Of a stretch of DNA of 64,000 bases, positions 13,006-24,846 are shown one piece after another (the stretch's first letter is position 1; every line of letters starts with the position of its first letter). Under the pieces are notes generated by a model, which saw nothing but the letters and a program-made list of their open reading frames with translations, was not told the DNA's origin and did not search any database. The position numbers and the translations under genes are program-made. This DNA is from Cannabis sativa (lineage: Eukaryota > Streptophyta > Magnoliopsida > Rosales > Cannabaceae), in the NCBI RefSeq assembly GCF_029168945.1, contig NC_083607.1, positions 31,729,257 to 31,793,256 of the forward strand, read 5' to 3'.

Positions 13006-14851
13006 TGTTGGGTTTTGTGCCCTAAATAAAACCCATTTCAATATAATTAGATTTACTTATTAATAAAGATCAGAAATAACATTTTATGTTGCATGGTTCA
13101 AATGATTTATTTCATGATTATATATATATAATGTATGAATTCTATTTAAGTCCAGAACATATGAATTTGTTAATGATTATAGTGTTGTCATCACAGAGGA
13201 ATATAATCTTGATTATATGTTCGAAAGTTTATTCCTTGATTTGTTAGTTCACTGGATTTAGACTGGCATGATAATCAACGATATGTATTCTTACACCTTG
13301 GATAAGTGTTATGTCCTTTCCAGGGCATTGGCAAAGTTTACCAGTATCGGATGTATGGAGTATACATCGAAAGGGACCGATATTGAATTTTGATTAGATT
13401 TGTTAAAATTTACCGTAATATCTATTCAATTCAATATCACCTGTTGATCCTAGATCAAATGATCTTAATCGTGATATGGATAGGTTCGATCTCAAGAGTA
13501 TTATACATGTTCTTTGATTTGTTAGTTAAGCCTACTTTTGGGTCAGGGTGATACGTACATTTTGGGAACATGATAGTATAATTGAGTGGGAGCGCTAAAC
13601 ATAGATATGGAATCTATAACTTCTACAGGTATTTAGAAATGAAACGATGATTTCCTTCGAGCTTGGCTAAACAGAGATAAAGGGTTGAGTACTCATTTCA
13701 CTTCGCTGAAATATCATTTATACGGAGCTAAGTGTTTTAAGGATAAAACACATTGAAGGGTGTAATGGTAATTTAATTCCTATACAATGTACATCATCTA
13801 TTCGAGGATCATTGATCAAATCAGGATTATAATAATGGATAATTAATAGCGTATCTATATCGTGGAACACATAGAGCGTTCTATATGAGTGAGAGTGCAA
13901 TTCCAAGTTCTATGCGTGGATGCAAAAAGGAATTAATAAGTCAGTGAATTTACTTGGTATATTCTTGATCTGATTATTGGAAGCTCGGTTATATAGGCCC
14001 AAGGTCCCCATACTAGTTGAGACCATACTGCTCCTAAGACTCAGTTAATTGATTTTAATTAATCAATTATAATTCTAAAGTTAGACTATGTCTAGTTTAT
14101 GAATTCTCACTAAGCAAGGGCAAAATTGTGAAGAAAAGAGATTCTAGGTTTTAGTTGTTAATTAAGAGACTTTACATGTCTAATTAATAAATATATTAAA
14201 TGACAATATTATTTAATAATTAATTTTTAGTTATTAAATAATTGGAATTGGCATGTAAGTGGTTAAATTGGAAAATTGGCGTTGATGGAAAAATGACAAA
14301 ATGGCAAAATTGCAAAGTGGGGCCCAATCCACATCCTATGGCCGGCCACACTAAGCAATTACCATTTATTATTCTATTATGTTAATGCCAAATAAATCTA
14401 ACCTAAACCTAGGTGGTTACCTATAAATAGGTAGTGATGCTTCAGGCAAAAGATGATTCATCTCATTCCTTCAGAGAAAATTCTAAGTCGCCACTTGCCT
14501 TTCATTTCTTCCTAAAATTTTTGAACTTTGAGTGAATGAGTGAGTGCCCACACACATCAAGTGGTATCTCAATCATAGTGTGTAAGACTGTGAAGAATCC
14601 CATCAACAAGAAGGAGAATCAACATCAAGAAGGAGAGAAGGAGATCCAGGTTCAGATCTTGGTGATGCTCTGCTATAGAAAGGAATCAAGGGCTAGAGAT
14701 CTGAACGGAAGGAGTCATTATATTCTGTTGTACCCAATTTAAGGTTTCCTAAACTTTATATGTGTTTATTTCATTGTTTTAGAATTCATATTAGGATGTT
14801 AATGAAACATACTTGTTAGTAAATCTAGATCCTGGTAAAATAATTCCAACA
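13006..14851 (+). repeat. 3' LTR of copy B
   Basis: 1846 bases, TGTTGGGTTTTGTGCC at the start (one base changed from the family's TTTTATGCC) and CCAACA at the end, preceded by the polypurine stretch GCAAGTGGGAGTT (12993-13005). TATAAATA at 14422-14429 is the likely promoter core. It belongs to the LTR subtype of G and H rather than of A, D and F. Confidence 0.9.
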
Positions 14852-15219
14852 AATTTTACCGTACATGATTTTGTAAACTGCCCCTTAATTTTACACTTAA
14901 GTTTAGAAGATTAGATATCAAAAAAAAAAAAATTGAGGTTGTGCCATAAAAATAATCATATAGAATTTCTCTCCCTTTTGATTCGTCAAAAAGGGTGTCA
15001 AGGAATTCACAAAATAAAGACAGAAAAAATAAAGCAACACATATTATGCATTAGAAACTAAAAGAGTCAAACTTATAACATAAAAAAAACAAAAAAAATA
15101 ACATCCAACAACACAAAAAAAAAATTAACACCTCACACATAAAGTCAAAAGACACTAAGCCTTTTCATAGAAACTAAAAGATAGAAACATGAGTAAAGAT
15201 GCTAAAAAATGCAAGAAAA
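14852..15219 (-). other. 3' non-coding part of Sirevirus-like remnant
   Basis: No gene. On the minus strand it holds TTTTGACGAATCAAAAGGG (complement of about 14976-14995), reminiscent of purine-rich tracts after pol in Sireviruses, and A-rich runs at 14921-14932 and 15081-15126. It is downstream of the extra ORF below. Confidence 0.4.
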
Positions 15220-16732
15220 CTAGTTTGGTGAATGTCCAAATTGATCCATGTATGCCCTCCATTGTGCCATTGATTCTTGAACATTTGCAATCCCATGGAC
15301 CATGTCACTCCTCATGGTGTTGATGTCATTGTTGAGGTTGGTGAATTGAGAGTTGATGTCATTTCTCAAGGTTTAAAATTGAGTGGCAACAGAGGTGTGA
15401 AGGCGAGCAAAAGTCTCCTCAATGTTGAAATGGGGAAAGTGAGGCATGGGAGGCGCTTGAGGATGCACTTCTTCTTCTTCTTCACTCTCACTTGCGGGCA
15501 AGTTAATATCATCATCTTGGTCTTCATATCACTATTTTCTAAGTCAATTTGCATTCGTTGTCCTCTTGTTGCTGTCAAAACCCATACATTATTAGTAAAA
15601 GTGTAACCCACAACCTTGAAAGTTTTGGATCCTAAAATGTCACTAGAGGTGGGTTTAACTTTCTTTTCATGTGAGGTAGGGATTCCTAAACGAGAAAAAA
15701 GGTAGCTAAGGAGAAACTAAAGGGAGGGTCTTGACCATTGCGGGTTTATAGGTTGATTGGTTTAGTTTTTGCTATGATGAAGTGCATGAGTAATTGGTCT
15801 ATGGAATTTATCTCATCTTGATTTCCACTCATAGGGGCAAGGTTAGCTACAATTAATTTATGAAGTATTTTGGCCTCTAAGGTAAGTTGATGTCTCTTTG
15901 GTCTCATGATAATGGGATCATCACCACAATGATTCTTAGAGCACTCATCAAAATTTAAATTTCTATCGTTCTTAAGAGAAAGTTTAGGTTCAAGTGAAAT
16001 ACCACCATTAGGTGCTCTTAGCAATGCATTGAGGGAATCAACATTAAGCTCAAAAGTTACTCCTCTAAGTGTCCCTTTAACCCCTAAAGGTGCAAAATAA
16101 GATTTAATGCAAGCACAAAAACCTTGTACATGTCTAGGATATAATGGTGTATTAATGTTGATAAAGGAGGTCCAACCTAGAACTTTAAAATGATGGATAA
16201 AATCAACATAATCAAGGATAGAGAGATCACATATTTTACCTTTGAGAATCTTCCTAGAGGAGAAATTGTTGACATAGCGTTGGTTGTAATATCCCGGAAA
16301 AAATAAATAATATTTAAATAGTCATATTTTATTAAATATGTAATTATTTTGGTAACGAAGTAAGATTATGATCTTGCTTAGGGTAATTATTGAGAATTTA
16401 CTCAATGAAATAAATAGCGTAATTTATTAATTACGGAGATTATATTGGGATATGTGAGTACCGAGGATATCAATTTCGAAATAAAATATTTTTTTGGGCC
16501 CGGTAATTGTGGAAATTTAGCGATGTGGTCAGAAATGTCATGACGTTAATGGAAGAATTATTTTGGGAATATTCCGGAATAGGTTAGAAATTTTAGAATG
16601 TCGGTTTAATGGAATTAGCAAAATTACAAAAATGCCCTAGGTTATTTTAAAGTTTATTTTTTTTCATTGGGGGTAAATTAGTCTTTTTCTTTTAGGTTTT
16701 AGTGTTCCTTTTATTTTTGGGCTGGTAAGAAA

Positions 16733-16778
16733 AGAAAAAAAAATGAAATGAAATGAAAATGAAATGAAATGAAATGCA
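16733..16778 (+). repeat. GAAAT pentanucleotide microsatellite
   Basis: Imperfect tandem GAAAT/AAATG units inside LTR S, just upstream of its TATA-like box. Confidence 0.7.
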
Positions 16779-16786
16779 TGAAACCT

Positions 16787-16794
16787 TATTTAAA
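16787..16794 (+). promoter_or_regulatory. TATA-like box of LTR S
   Basis: TATTTAAA followed by a TTCTTCTTCTCCC stretch about 35 bases downstream, a plausible transcription start region. The position, about 500 bases into the LTR, fits a U3/R boundary. Confidence 0.5.
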
Positions 16795-16942
16795 GGGAAT
16801 AGCTTCCAAGGCAAGAAACTAAGTTTCTTCTTCTTCTCCCTTTCGTGTGAACCAAGACCAGCCAGCAAGAGGATTGAAAGCTCACCATTTCCTTGAATTG
16901 AAGCAGCTTGTAGAACCTAAGTCCAACCTAGAAACAATCAAG

Positions 16943-18048
16943 GTAAGTTCTCAACAATTTTTGGATTGAAAATCCTAGTTTTGAGTTAGTTTTGAAGTAG
17001 GGTTTTACTTCTTTGTTACTGTAGGACTTAAACTAGGTTTGGGGTGTGTTTAGGGTAGGTTTTTGAGCATGTTGGGAATGGTTTTAAGTGGTCTCCATGG
17101 CTGCTTGAATTGGTTTTGGTTTGTTGAAACCAAAGTTGAGTTTTCTTCACTTTGAAGTGTGATTTTGAGCAAATGGATATATTTCAATGAATTGATTGTT
17201 GGGTTATGTCATGTTTACTATATTATACTGTTTTGGAAGGTTTGAGCAGGTTTGGTGGAGGTTTGATTGGTTTTTGGGGTGAAAAACCAGAAATCACCAT
17301 GGCTGCCAGGAAAAAAAGGCAGGCCGTTTTTCTTGGTGTCTGAAAAACGGCCGACCGTTTTTCCCAGGAAAGGGGGATTTTGGATTTTTCTCCTCAAGTC
17401 CGATCTGTTTCGGGGTGTCTTTCAGAGTGGAATTCAGGGTGTTTTAGAGATGGTTAAGCTAGTTTGATCTGGGGGAAAGAAGGGTGTGTTCGGTTGTGAG
17501 AATAGTTGATTATCAGAAATTTGATTAAGGTTTTCATTTGAGTTTTAATTGTCATGACATAGGACTGGAATTGTTTAGCTTGTTTCCCACTCAGGTCGGC
17601 CCGTACTCTTGATTTCTGAACCAAGGTAAGAAAAGCGGTAAGCACCGTATGTGGTTAAAGATTAATGGTTGAATGGAAGTGACCTTGATTATTATCAAGA
17701 CTTTGATTAAATATTTAGTAAGCCTAGGTTATGACCTAGGGTTGGAAACGGTTATTACCGTTACGAGTAATTACTCTTGAAACCGCGGTTAGGTTTCTTA
17801 CTTATCGTCTGCTTTATCGGGCAACGATAGTGACATATTCAGCTCGTGGTTAACGAGTGGTAAAAGGGGTACTTCATAAAGTACCAAGATTGTGTAATGT
17901 GAATGTGTAATGTGTAAAGGAATACTTTATGATATTGTATAATGAGTAAACATATTGGTATGAGATTAAATTGATAATCATTTTCAGTTAACGTTTTGGT
18001 TACTTTTCTTGCTGAGTCTTTGTGACTCACGGGTGCTTTATGGTGCAG
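16943..18048 (+). other. Intron-like segment in LTR S
   Basis: It begins at a strong plant donor (ATCAAG|GTAAGTT) and ends at GGTGCAG before GTAAAGG. T's LTRs have donor TTG|GTATGT (5' LTR GT at 31282) and TGTGTAG|GTAAGG (AG at 31731-31732) at matching places. Splicing is inferred only. Confidence 0.35.
17322..17362 (+). other. Overlapping perfect hairpins in LTR S
   Basis: GGCCGTTTTTC (17322-17332) pairs perfectly with GAAAAACGGCC (17342-17352). The latter also supplies AAAAACGG, which pairs with CCGTTTTT (17355-17362). The two hairpins exclude each other. T's LTRs hold palindromes at a comparable distance from their starts. Confidence 0.65.
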
Positions 18049-18519
18049 GTAAAGGAAAGGCAAAAGTTGAGCAACCATCAGCTTGTGGTCGCAGCAGCAA
18101 TGTACATACCAGCCGCAGTGACACGGCCCAGTAAACAGGATGCTCTATTTTGATTGTATTTTGGAAGTATAAAGTTTATGTTGTAAAATACTTTGAAACC
18201 AGTTTGTGAATATTTTGAAAACAGGGGAACCCCGTAGTCCATATTACTTATCTTTTGTTAAACAGTTTAAAAGTTGAATTTGAATTATCAAAAATTTAAT
18301 TACCCACACTTTTAGTATAATTACATATTATATAAATATCAGTATTTTATTAAATTGCACACACGTGGCGTTCCTGTTGGACAGGGCGTTACATTGGTAG
18401 TCCTCTTCATTACTGAACAATGGAGGTTCTTGCCTTGGATTGGCCCTTAGTTCCCTTTGTTGGATAGCATCAGCCAACCTCTTGCTAGATCTTGAGGAGG
18501 GATTGGATGAGGAAGCCAT

Positions 18520-19459
18520 TGATGTGAAGAACAAAACTTTGTATGTTGTTGGTAGGGATGAAGGTTAGGTTGAAAGTAAGAAAAGAGAGAAAAGTAGAAT
18601 GGGACTATTAAATTAGGCTAATAAATCAGAATGAGAATTGAAAATTTGATGCTAGGATTTTTAAGTTGTAAAAATTGCATTTGAAAAGACCAAAAAGTCC
18701 CTGGAATTCAGTTCCTATGCCATGCAGAATTCCAGATGGTTTGTGCACAGACAACCAGAGTTTCGGTTGGTGCAGAAACAAGCCAGATTTTCAGAAAAAA
18801 CCAAAAAAGCTATATTTTTTGTCCAAATAACCCAAAACTTTTCTAATCCTTAAGTATGATAAAACAGAAATGCTCAAACAAGAAAAATATAAAAATGTTG
18901 AAAACTGACGATTTACGGTAAGCTTTTCAAATTTGGCAGGAAAACTAGAACCTTACTGAAAATGAGTTTTATGCAACAAAATTAAAAAAATTCCATTTCC
19001 AATAATTTAATGATGTGAAATGTTAGCTTTAAAAACTTACATAATTGAAAAATATTGAAAAATGAGAAATTTTGGCGAAAGACACTCTTTTAGGCCTAAA
19101 AACTTATAAAATGAACAAGTAGAACGCCAAAAATTTGTTCAAAGCGTATTTCAGTTAAAGCAAACCTATAGGCAGACTAAATACACTAAATTTGACATGT
19201 TCAAACATATATTCACACAAAATAGTAAAAAGTTCAAAAAATCACATGTTCACTTGTTTGAAAACAAGTGCAAACCTTATAGTTCACCAAAAATCCACAT
19301 AATGACCTACAATTTCGAGTTTTCAGCAAGTATAGTTGATGTAGGTCAAGTGTCAAGAAATTTTTTCATCTATGCATATAGAACACATAAATATGATCTT
19401 TGAACCTAATATGCATAAATAAGTAAGTAAAGAGATAAAATTTTCATAGCTAGAAAACC
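18520..19459 (-). other. Spacer between Sirevirus-like pol and extra ORF
   Basis: About 940 bases without a convincing ORF on either strand. The minus strand carries the leader of the downstream ORF. CTGGAATTCAGTTCC and CAGAATTCCAG at about 18700-18735 form a loose repeat. Nothing else is recognisable. Confidence 0.5.
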
Positions 19460-20945
19460 TTATATTTTATTTAAGTTGGTCATACATATGTCTCTTCTAA
19501 TGAAACTAAATCTCTCATCACTAAGAGGCTTGGTAAATATATCCGCTAATTGGAATTTGGTGCTCACAAAGTCTAGCATAATATTACCTCTTTGGATATG
19601 GTCTCTAAGGAAATGGTGTCTTATGTCAATATGCTTGGCTCTAGAATGTAATATTGGATTCATAGAGAGGTTAATGGCACTAGTATTGCCATACTTTATG
19701 CGTTTACACTCAAAATCAATATCAAATCCTTAAGAGTTTATTTCATCCAAAGTATTTATGAATAACAACTACTCCCGACTCTATATTCAACTTTGGTTGT
19801 GGATAGGGCTATCGAGTTTTGTTTCTTGCTAAACCATGATACTAAGAAATTTCCTAGGATGTGACATGTTCCACTAGTACTTTTTCTATCTGTCTTACAA
19901 CTGGAAAAGTCAGCATTTGAGTAGCTTACTATTTCAAAGTTTGAGTTCTTGGGATACCAAAGTCCTAGATTCATTGTGCCTATCATGTATCTAAAGATTC
20001 TCTTAATGACACTTAAGTGAGATTCTTTGGGACATGATTGGTACCTAACACAAAGACCAACACTAAAAAAAGATTCAGTCTACTAGCGGTTAAATATAGC
20101 AAAGAGCCAATCATACCTCAATACTTGGTAATGTTTGCATTCTTACCACTTTCATCTTTCTCCATCTTTATAGATGTGCTCATGGGAGTTTTCATGGACA
20201 TTGTATTTGCCAAGTCAAACTTTTGAAGAAGATCTTTGATGTACTTGGTTTGACTTATGAATATATCATCCTTTTGTTGCTTGATTTGAAGCCCAAGGAA
20301 AAAGTTGAGCTCTTCGATCATGCTCATCTCAAACTCACTATGCATACACTTAGAAATTCTTCACAAAGAGCATCATTAGTAGCACCAAAGATAATATCAT
20401 CAACATAAATTTGTACTATAATAATGTCTTTTAATTTTCTTTTTATAAAAAGTGTATTATCCACTTTACCCATTGAAAAACCATTTGAAATAAGAAAGAC
20501 ACTAAATCTTTCATATTAAGCTCTAGGAGCTTGCTTCAAACCATTCTAAAATTTATAAACATGGTTAGGATATTTATAATCTTGAAAACTGGGTGGTTGA
20601 GAGACATAAACCTCTTCCATAATGTACCCATTTAAAAATTCACTTTATACATCCATTTGGTACAAGATAAAATTCTTATGACATGCAAAAGCTAACAATA
20701 TTCTAATGGACTCAAGTCTTGCTACTCGGACAAAGGTTTCCTCATAATCAGCTCCTTATTCTTGATTGTAACCTTGGGCCACTAATCTAGCCTTGTTACA
20801 CACAATGACCTTATGCTCATCTATCATATTTCTATAGACCCATTTTGCTCCAATCACCATTGATGCGGCGCTTTGGAACTACTTGCCAAACATTCTTTCT
20901 TATAAATTGATTTATTTCTTCTTGCATAGTGTTGACAAGATATTT
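19460..20945 (-). pseudogene. Sirevirus-like Ty1/copia RT-RNase H relic
   Basis: The minus strand carries the C-terminal half of a copia polyprotein in correct order but broken by stops and frameshifts. It starts with MQEEINQFIRKNVWQVVPK (near 20935), then KARLVAQGYNQ, then the RT active site YVDDIIFGATND (20372-20407), then ELNFFLGLQIKQ (about 20310). RNase H pieces follow: LGLWYPKNSNFEIVSYSNAD and DRKSTSGTCH (about 19860-19965), and a tail with HFLRDHIQRGNI, QLADIFTKPLS and FIRRDICM (about 19470-19610). The wording is that of Sireviruses (SIRE/Maximus) rather than the Angela-like copies around it. Gag, protease and integrase are absent; the segment starts abruptly at about 20945. It is not functional. 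Confidence 0.85.
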
Positions 20946-21107
20946 AGCCAACCGACGCGGAGTCGTAATAAATGAGATTTAAACAAAAATCACAATAATA
21001 AATGCAGTTAATAACACTGAAATTTGCAATAAATGTAAATAAAAGACACGAGAATTTAAAAAATATTTTTATAACATACACTGCGATTTCTGAACTATCA
21101 TAAAATA
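20946..21107. other. Unassigned junction sequence
   Basis: Between the Sirevirus-like relic and the leader stub of copy C lie about 160 bases that match neither family. They include CGACGCGGAGTCG, a near-palindrome. It may be the edge of another element. Confidence 0.4.
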
Positions 21108-21190
21108 AGCACATAAACCATCATGAAACCATCCAAATCAACACAAAACATGGTTTTAATTCATATTTCATGAAAGTAAATCATTACCAT

Positions 21191-21203
21191 GGCTCTGAGG
21201 CCA
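21191..21203 (-). other. Second PBS, left of the copy C LTR
   Basis: Minus strand TGGCCTCAGAGCC, two bases from the LTR. A PBS here makes the LTR the 5' LTR of a second, almost wholly lost element to its left. Confidence 0.8.
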
Positions 21204-21205
21204 GT

Positions 21206-23066
21206 TGTTGGAATATGTTTTACCAGGATCTAGATTTACTACCATGTATGTTATTTAACATCCTAAATATGAACATCTATAACAATGTAAATAACACATA
21301 TAAAGTTTAAGAAACCTTACATTGGGTGCAGGGGAATATTAATGGCTCCTTCCACTCACATCTGTAACCCTTGTATCCTGTCTGTCGTAGAGTATCACCA
21401 AGATCTGAGCCCGAATGTCCTTCTCTTGATTCTGGATTCTTCACAGCCTTACACACTATGATTGAGATACCACATGATGTGTGTGGGCACTCACTCTATC
21501 ACTCAAGGTATGAAAATATGATGAAGAAAAGAGAGGGTCTGGTTCAAATTCTATAGAAGGAATAAATGGCTCAATTTTTCCTGAAGGCAAGAAATTTCAT
21601 CATCTTTTAAGTGTGAGCCATCACTATCTATTTATAGGCAACCACTACGTTTAGGTTAGGATTTATTATGCATTAAAATAATAGAAAAATTAAGTGTAAA
21701 TTACCAACTAAGTTGTCGGCCACACTAATGGGCACCACTTTGGAATTTTTCAACTTTTGACAATTTTTCCTTTTATTTTCTCAAAAATGCCATTTTTCCA
21801 ATTCTAACCATTGAAATGCAAAAAATAATTATTTAATAATTAAAATTAATTATCAAATAAAATTGTCATTTAATATATTTATTAATTAGACATGATAAAG
21901 TCTTTTAATTAATAAATAAAACCTATAATCTCTATTATTCACAATTTAGCCCTTGCTTAGTGAAAATTCATAAACTAGACATAGTCTAATTTTTAGAATT
22001 ATAATTGATTAATTAAATTCAATTATCTGAGTCTTACAAGCAGTATGGTCTCAACTAGTATGGGGACCATGGGCCTATACAACCGAGCTTCCAATAAGCC
22101 GAACTAGAATTTACCGAGTAAATTCCCTAACTTATTAATTCCTTATTGCATCCACTCATAGAACTTGGAATTGCACTCTCAGTCATATAGAGCGCTCTAT
22201 ACGTTCCACGATATAGATACGCTATAATCATTTAACCATCGTTCTAATCTCAATAATCAAAGATCCTCTATAGATGATTTACACCGATTAGGGATAAATT
22301 TACCGTTTCACCCCTAAATGTATTTTGTCCTTAAAACACTTAGCTTCCTGTAAATGATATTTCAGTGAACTAAAATATAATCACTGAAACAAGAGCTCTT
22401 CCATTTACCTCTATCAAGCCAAGCTCTAAGGAAATCATCACTTTACATTTAAATACCTGTAGAAGCTATAGATTCGATATCTATGTTTAGAGCTCACACT
22501 CAATCACACTATCATGTTCCCAAAATGTACGTATCACCCTGACCAAAAAGTTGGCTTAACTAACAAATCAAAGAACATGAATAACACTCTTGAGATTGAA
22601 CCTAAGCGTGTCAGGATTAAGATCTTTTCATCTAGAGCAACTAATGATATTGACTTAGAAAGATACAACGGTAAGATTATAATATATTTACCAAGATCAA
22701 TATCGGTCCCAGTCCAATGTATATTCCATACATTCGAAACTAGTATACTTTGCCAATATTCTGGAAAGAACATAACAGTTATGCAAAGTGTATGTACACT
22801 TCATCGCTGATTATCACATCAGTGTAAATCCAATACACTGACGAATCAGGGACTATGTCTTTTGAAGCATATAATCACAATCACATTCCACTGTGTTGAC
22901 ATCACTGTAATAGTAAATGACTATATGTTCTGGACTTAACAGATTTTGCATATATTAAACAAAAAACATGAAAACTACATGTAAACATAAATGACTTCTA
23001 ATCTTTTATTGACAACAAATCAGATTAGATTGAAAAGGGTTTTATTTAGGGCATAAAATCGCAACA
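21206..23066 (-). repeat. LTR of copy C
   Basis: 1861 bases with TGTTGG at the left edge and CAACA at the right; the right end reads AAATCGCAACA instead of AAACCCAACA, so the terminal bases have drifted. TATAAATA lies at 21629-21636 on the minus strand. The sequence mixes features of the two LTR subtypes in this window. Confidence 0.85.
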
Positions 23067-23081
23067 AACTCCCACTTGCAC
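23067..23081 (-). other. Polypurine tract of copy C
   Basis: Minus strand GTGCAAGTGGGAGTT immediately before the LTR, identical in B-, F- and H-type copies apart from single bases. It would prime plus-strand DNA synthesis. Confidence 0.75.
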
Positions 23082-23379
23082 TAACATAAAGCAAGTAGTG
23101 CATTTCAATCAATCTATTGTCTTCTTCTTAAGATCAAGTGTAGTATATTTGACTAAACCCAAATTTCTGGAACTATGTTCATAAAACATTATGCAACATT
23201 ATTTGCTATATGCATTACTCATTAAGGGATACTGAATTCCTTACTGCTTATAAAGTGCATCTTAATAAATAGAAGATGTATCTCTAATTCTATCCAAAAT
23301 GGAATAGAGATAACACAGTGTATATTTTTCTTCAGTTGAATAACTTTCTGGTAATTTTGAATTTACAAAGTTATATATC

Positions 23380-24430
23380 TTCACTGATGGAGCTTGAATT
23401 ATTGTAGATGGGTTTTTACACTCTTCCAGAATAACTCCTCCACTCCCAGAGTAACCACCATCTTGGATTCTTTATGAGTTGGTGTAGATATAAGGACTTC
23501 TAATATATACATCCCTATTATCTAATATATAGGTCACTTTTAGAAATCTTTCTTGACTTTCTCCTTATGTTCCTTGTTTGATTACATCTTAGATAGCTCC
23601 CACTCAACAGCAGGAGTCTGGTTAAATTCATACATAAAAGTACATTTAACCTCTTAATATTGCTTTGAGGGATATCTTGTTGTGACATATCATCTTATAG
23701 ATTAAGTCATCAAAATAGCAATCTAGTATTAACATTAATGCAAAATACTTGCTTAAGATTAAGTAATCATTAGAGATACCATAAAACTTTTCATGAGGAT
23801 TAGGAATTTTTGCCTAAGTCATACGAATAGACTATGCAAGAATTCTACTATCTTATTCTCAAAGTTTTGACAAGTTAATTCTATCCATATGAGTGGTTAG
23901 ATTTACTTTCTCAGTTGTGTTCTAAAGTTCTTATCACAAGTGTCAACCAAATGAAGATGGGTTTAGAATTTTAAAATTCTCCCACTCAAATAAGGTACTG
24001 TGATAGAATGTCAAAGAACTTTTATTGGTATCAACTTCTATTACAACAGTAAATATTAATTGGAACATAAATTAAGATCAAGAATATATTCTGATAATTT
24101 GCTAATTAATTATATTACATCCATGTTTAAAAATATGTGTGTCATAGAGTACTGTGGTGTATTGAGTATAGTGTACACTTCAAAATGAACTACATATTTC
24201 AATAGTATAGTCCACCCCTAGGTATATAGAGATCATGATCCACCCCTAAGGAATATAGAGATCATGGTCCATCCCTAAGTGATATAGAGATCATGTGGAG
24301 TTATGAATATAATCCAGAGTTCAATAGATATAAAAGATCGTTGAACTGCACATTATTCTTAACTTTTTCCACCCCTATTAGATCAAAAGATCTTTTTATT
24401 AAACAAATTCTTAATAATTGTTTTAGAATT
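23380..24430 (-). pseudogene. IN and RNase H relics of copy C
   Basis: Minus-strand fragments align with the relics in F and H. Near 24365-24400 the sequence is a decayed form of the KILRTDRGGE region (GATCTAATAGGGGTGG). Near 23585-23640 and 23430-23480 are counterparts of the RNase H stretch (ACTCCTGCTGTTGAGTGGG; AAGATGGTGGTTACTCTGGG). The RT core is missing. No frame is open for more than a few dozen codons. Confidence 0.5.
24211..24295. repeat. Three tandem ~29-base units
   Basis: Three head-to-tail copies of a unit with core CCACCCCTAAG then ATATAGAGATCATG, lengths 28, 29 and 29 bases, found only in copy C. It overlaps the decayed integrase region and looks like a local slippage duplication. 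Confidence 0.8.
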
Positions 24431-24846
24431 AACAATTATTCATAAACATAGATTTGAAATTCTAAGTGTTTATGTAGTATTAACTCTTTTCAGAGTTTAA
24501 TATACTATAGAATTTGTATCAATAATAAAACACATACACATACAAACATTATAAACATATAAATATAATTGGTACAGGCATACACAAGATAAAATAAATG
24601 AAGCTCAATTCATAAATGCAATTTATTTCCAAAATAGAAAACTTTATTCTAAAATTCTCCAAAATTAAAGGAATTGTCTACAATAATATAAAAAATAGGG
24701 AATAAAATCCAAATTCTTCTGAAAATAAAACAATTAATTCAAAAATTATTAAAAAAATAGAAGATGTCGAGCTTCATATTCATCTTGGACTATCTCCACC
24801 CATCTGTCCAACCATCCGATTCAACTCGCGAGGATAGCATCCGAGT

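Larger units (their letters stand above)
7007..14851 (+). mobile_element. Copia-type non-autonomous LTR element, copy B (5' side cut by A)
   Basis: The internal region starts in the GC-rich leader island (7007), continues through about 3.3 kb of AT-rich leader, the conserved blocks, pol relics (about 11160-12620), a polypurine tract ending at 13005, and a 3' LTR. Its own 5' LTR and PBS lie to the left of A, outside the window. It ends at 14851 against Sirevirus-like sequence, into which it presumably inserted; the expected right-hand target copy is AATTT (14852-14856). Confidence 0.85.
16285..18393 (+). mobile_element. Solo gypsy LTR (S), Tekay-like
   Basis: 2109 bases starting TGTAATATCCCGG and ending GGGCGTTACA, with a perfect 5-base target duplication TTGGT at 16280-16284 and 18394-18398. 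There is no internal region, so LTR-LTR recombination removed one LTR and the interior. It is a distant homologue of the LTRs of T: both end with a CTGAGTCT...GACTCA/GACCCAG block, a splice-like AG followed by GTAA, and GTTACA. It sits within the transposon ORF described above. Confidence 0.9.
15220..18519 (-). pseudogene. Broken transposon ORF (putative plant transposon domain), split by LTR S
   Basis: The minus strand opens at ATG 18519 with MASSSNPSSRSSKRLADAIQ and reads on to 18399. There a solo LTR (16285-18393) interrupts it, and the same frame resumes at 16284. When insert and duplicate are discounted, the frame runs without a break to a TAA near 15746, about 220 codons in all. Beyond this, frame changes and a stop are needed. 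Another open part reads VVGYTFTNNVWVLTA (about 15570-15615), and the tail is acidic (SESEEEEE) followed by a probable coiled coil ending at TAG 15220-15222. The central part (NALLRAPNGGISLEP) resembles the 'putative plant transposon protein' family, whose function is unknown. It lies about 940 bases downstream of a Sirevirus-like pol on the same strand, so it may be that element's extra 3' ORF. It is not a host gene and is not functional. Confidence 0.6.
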
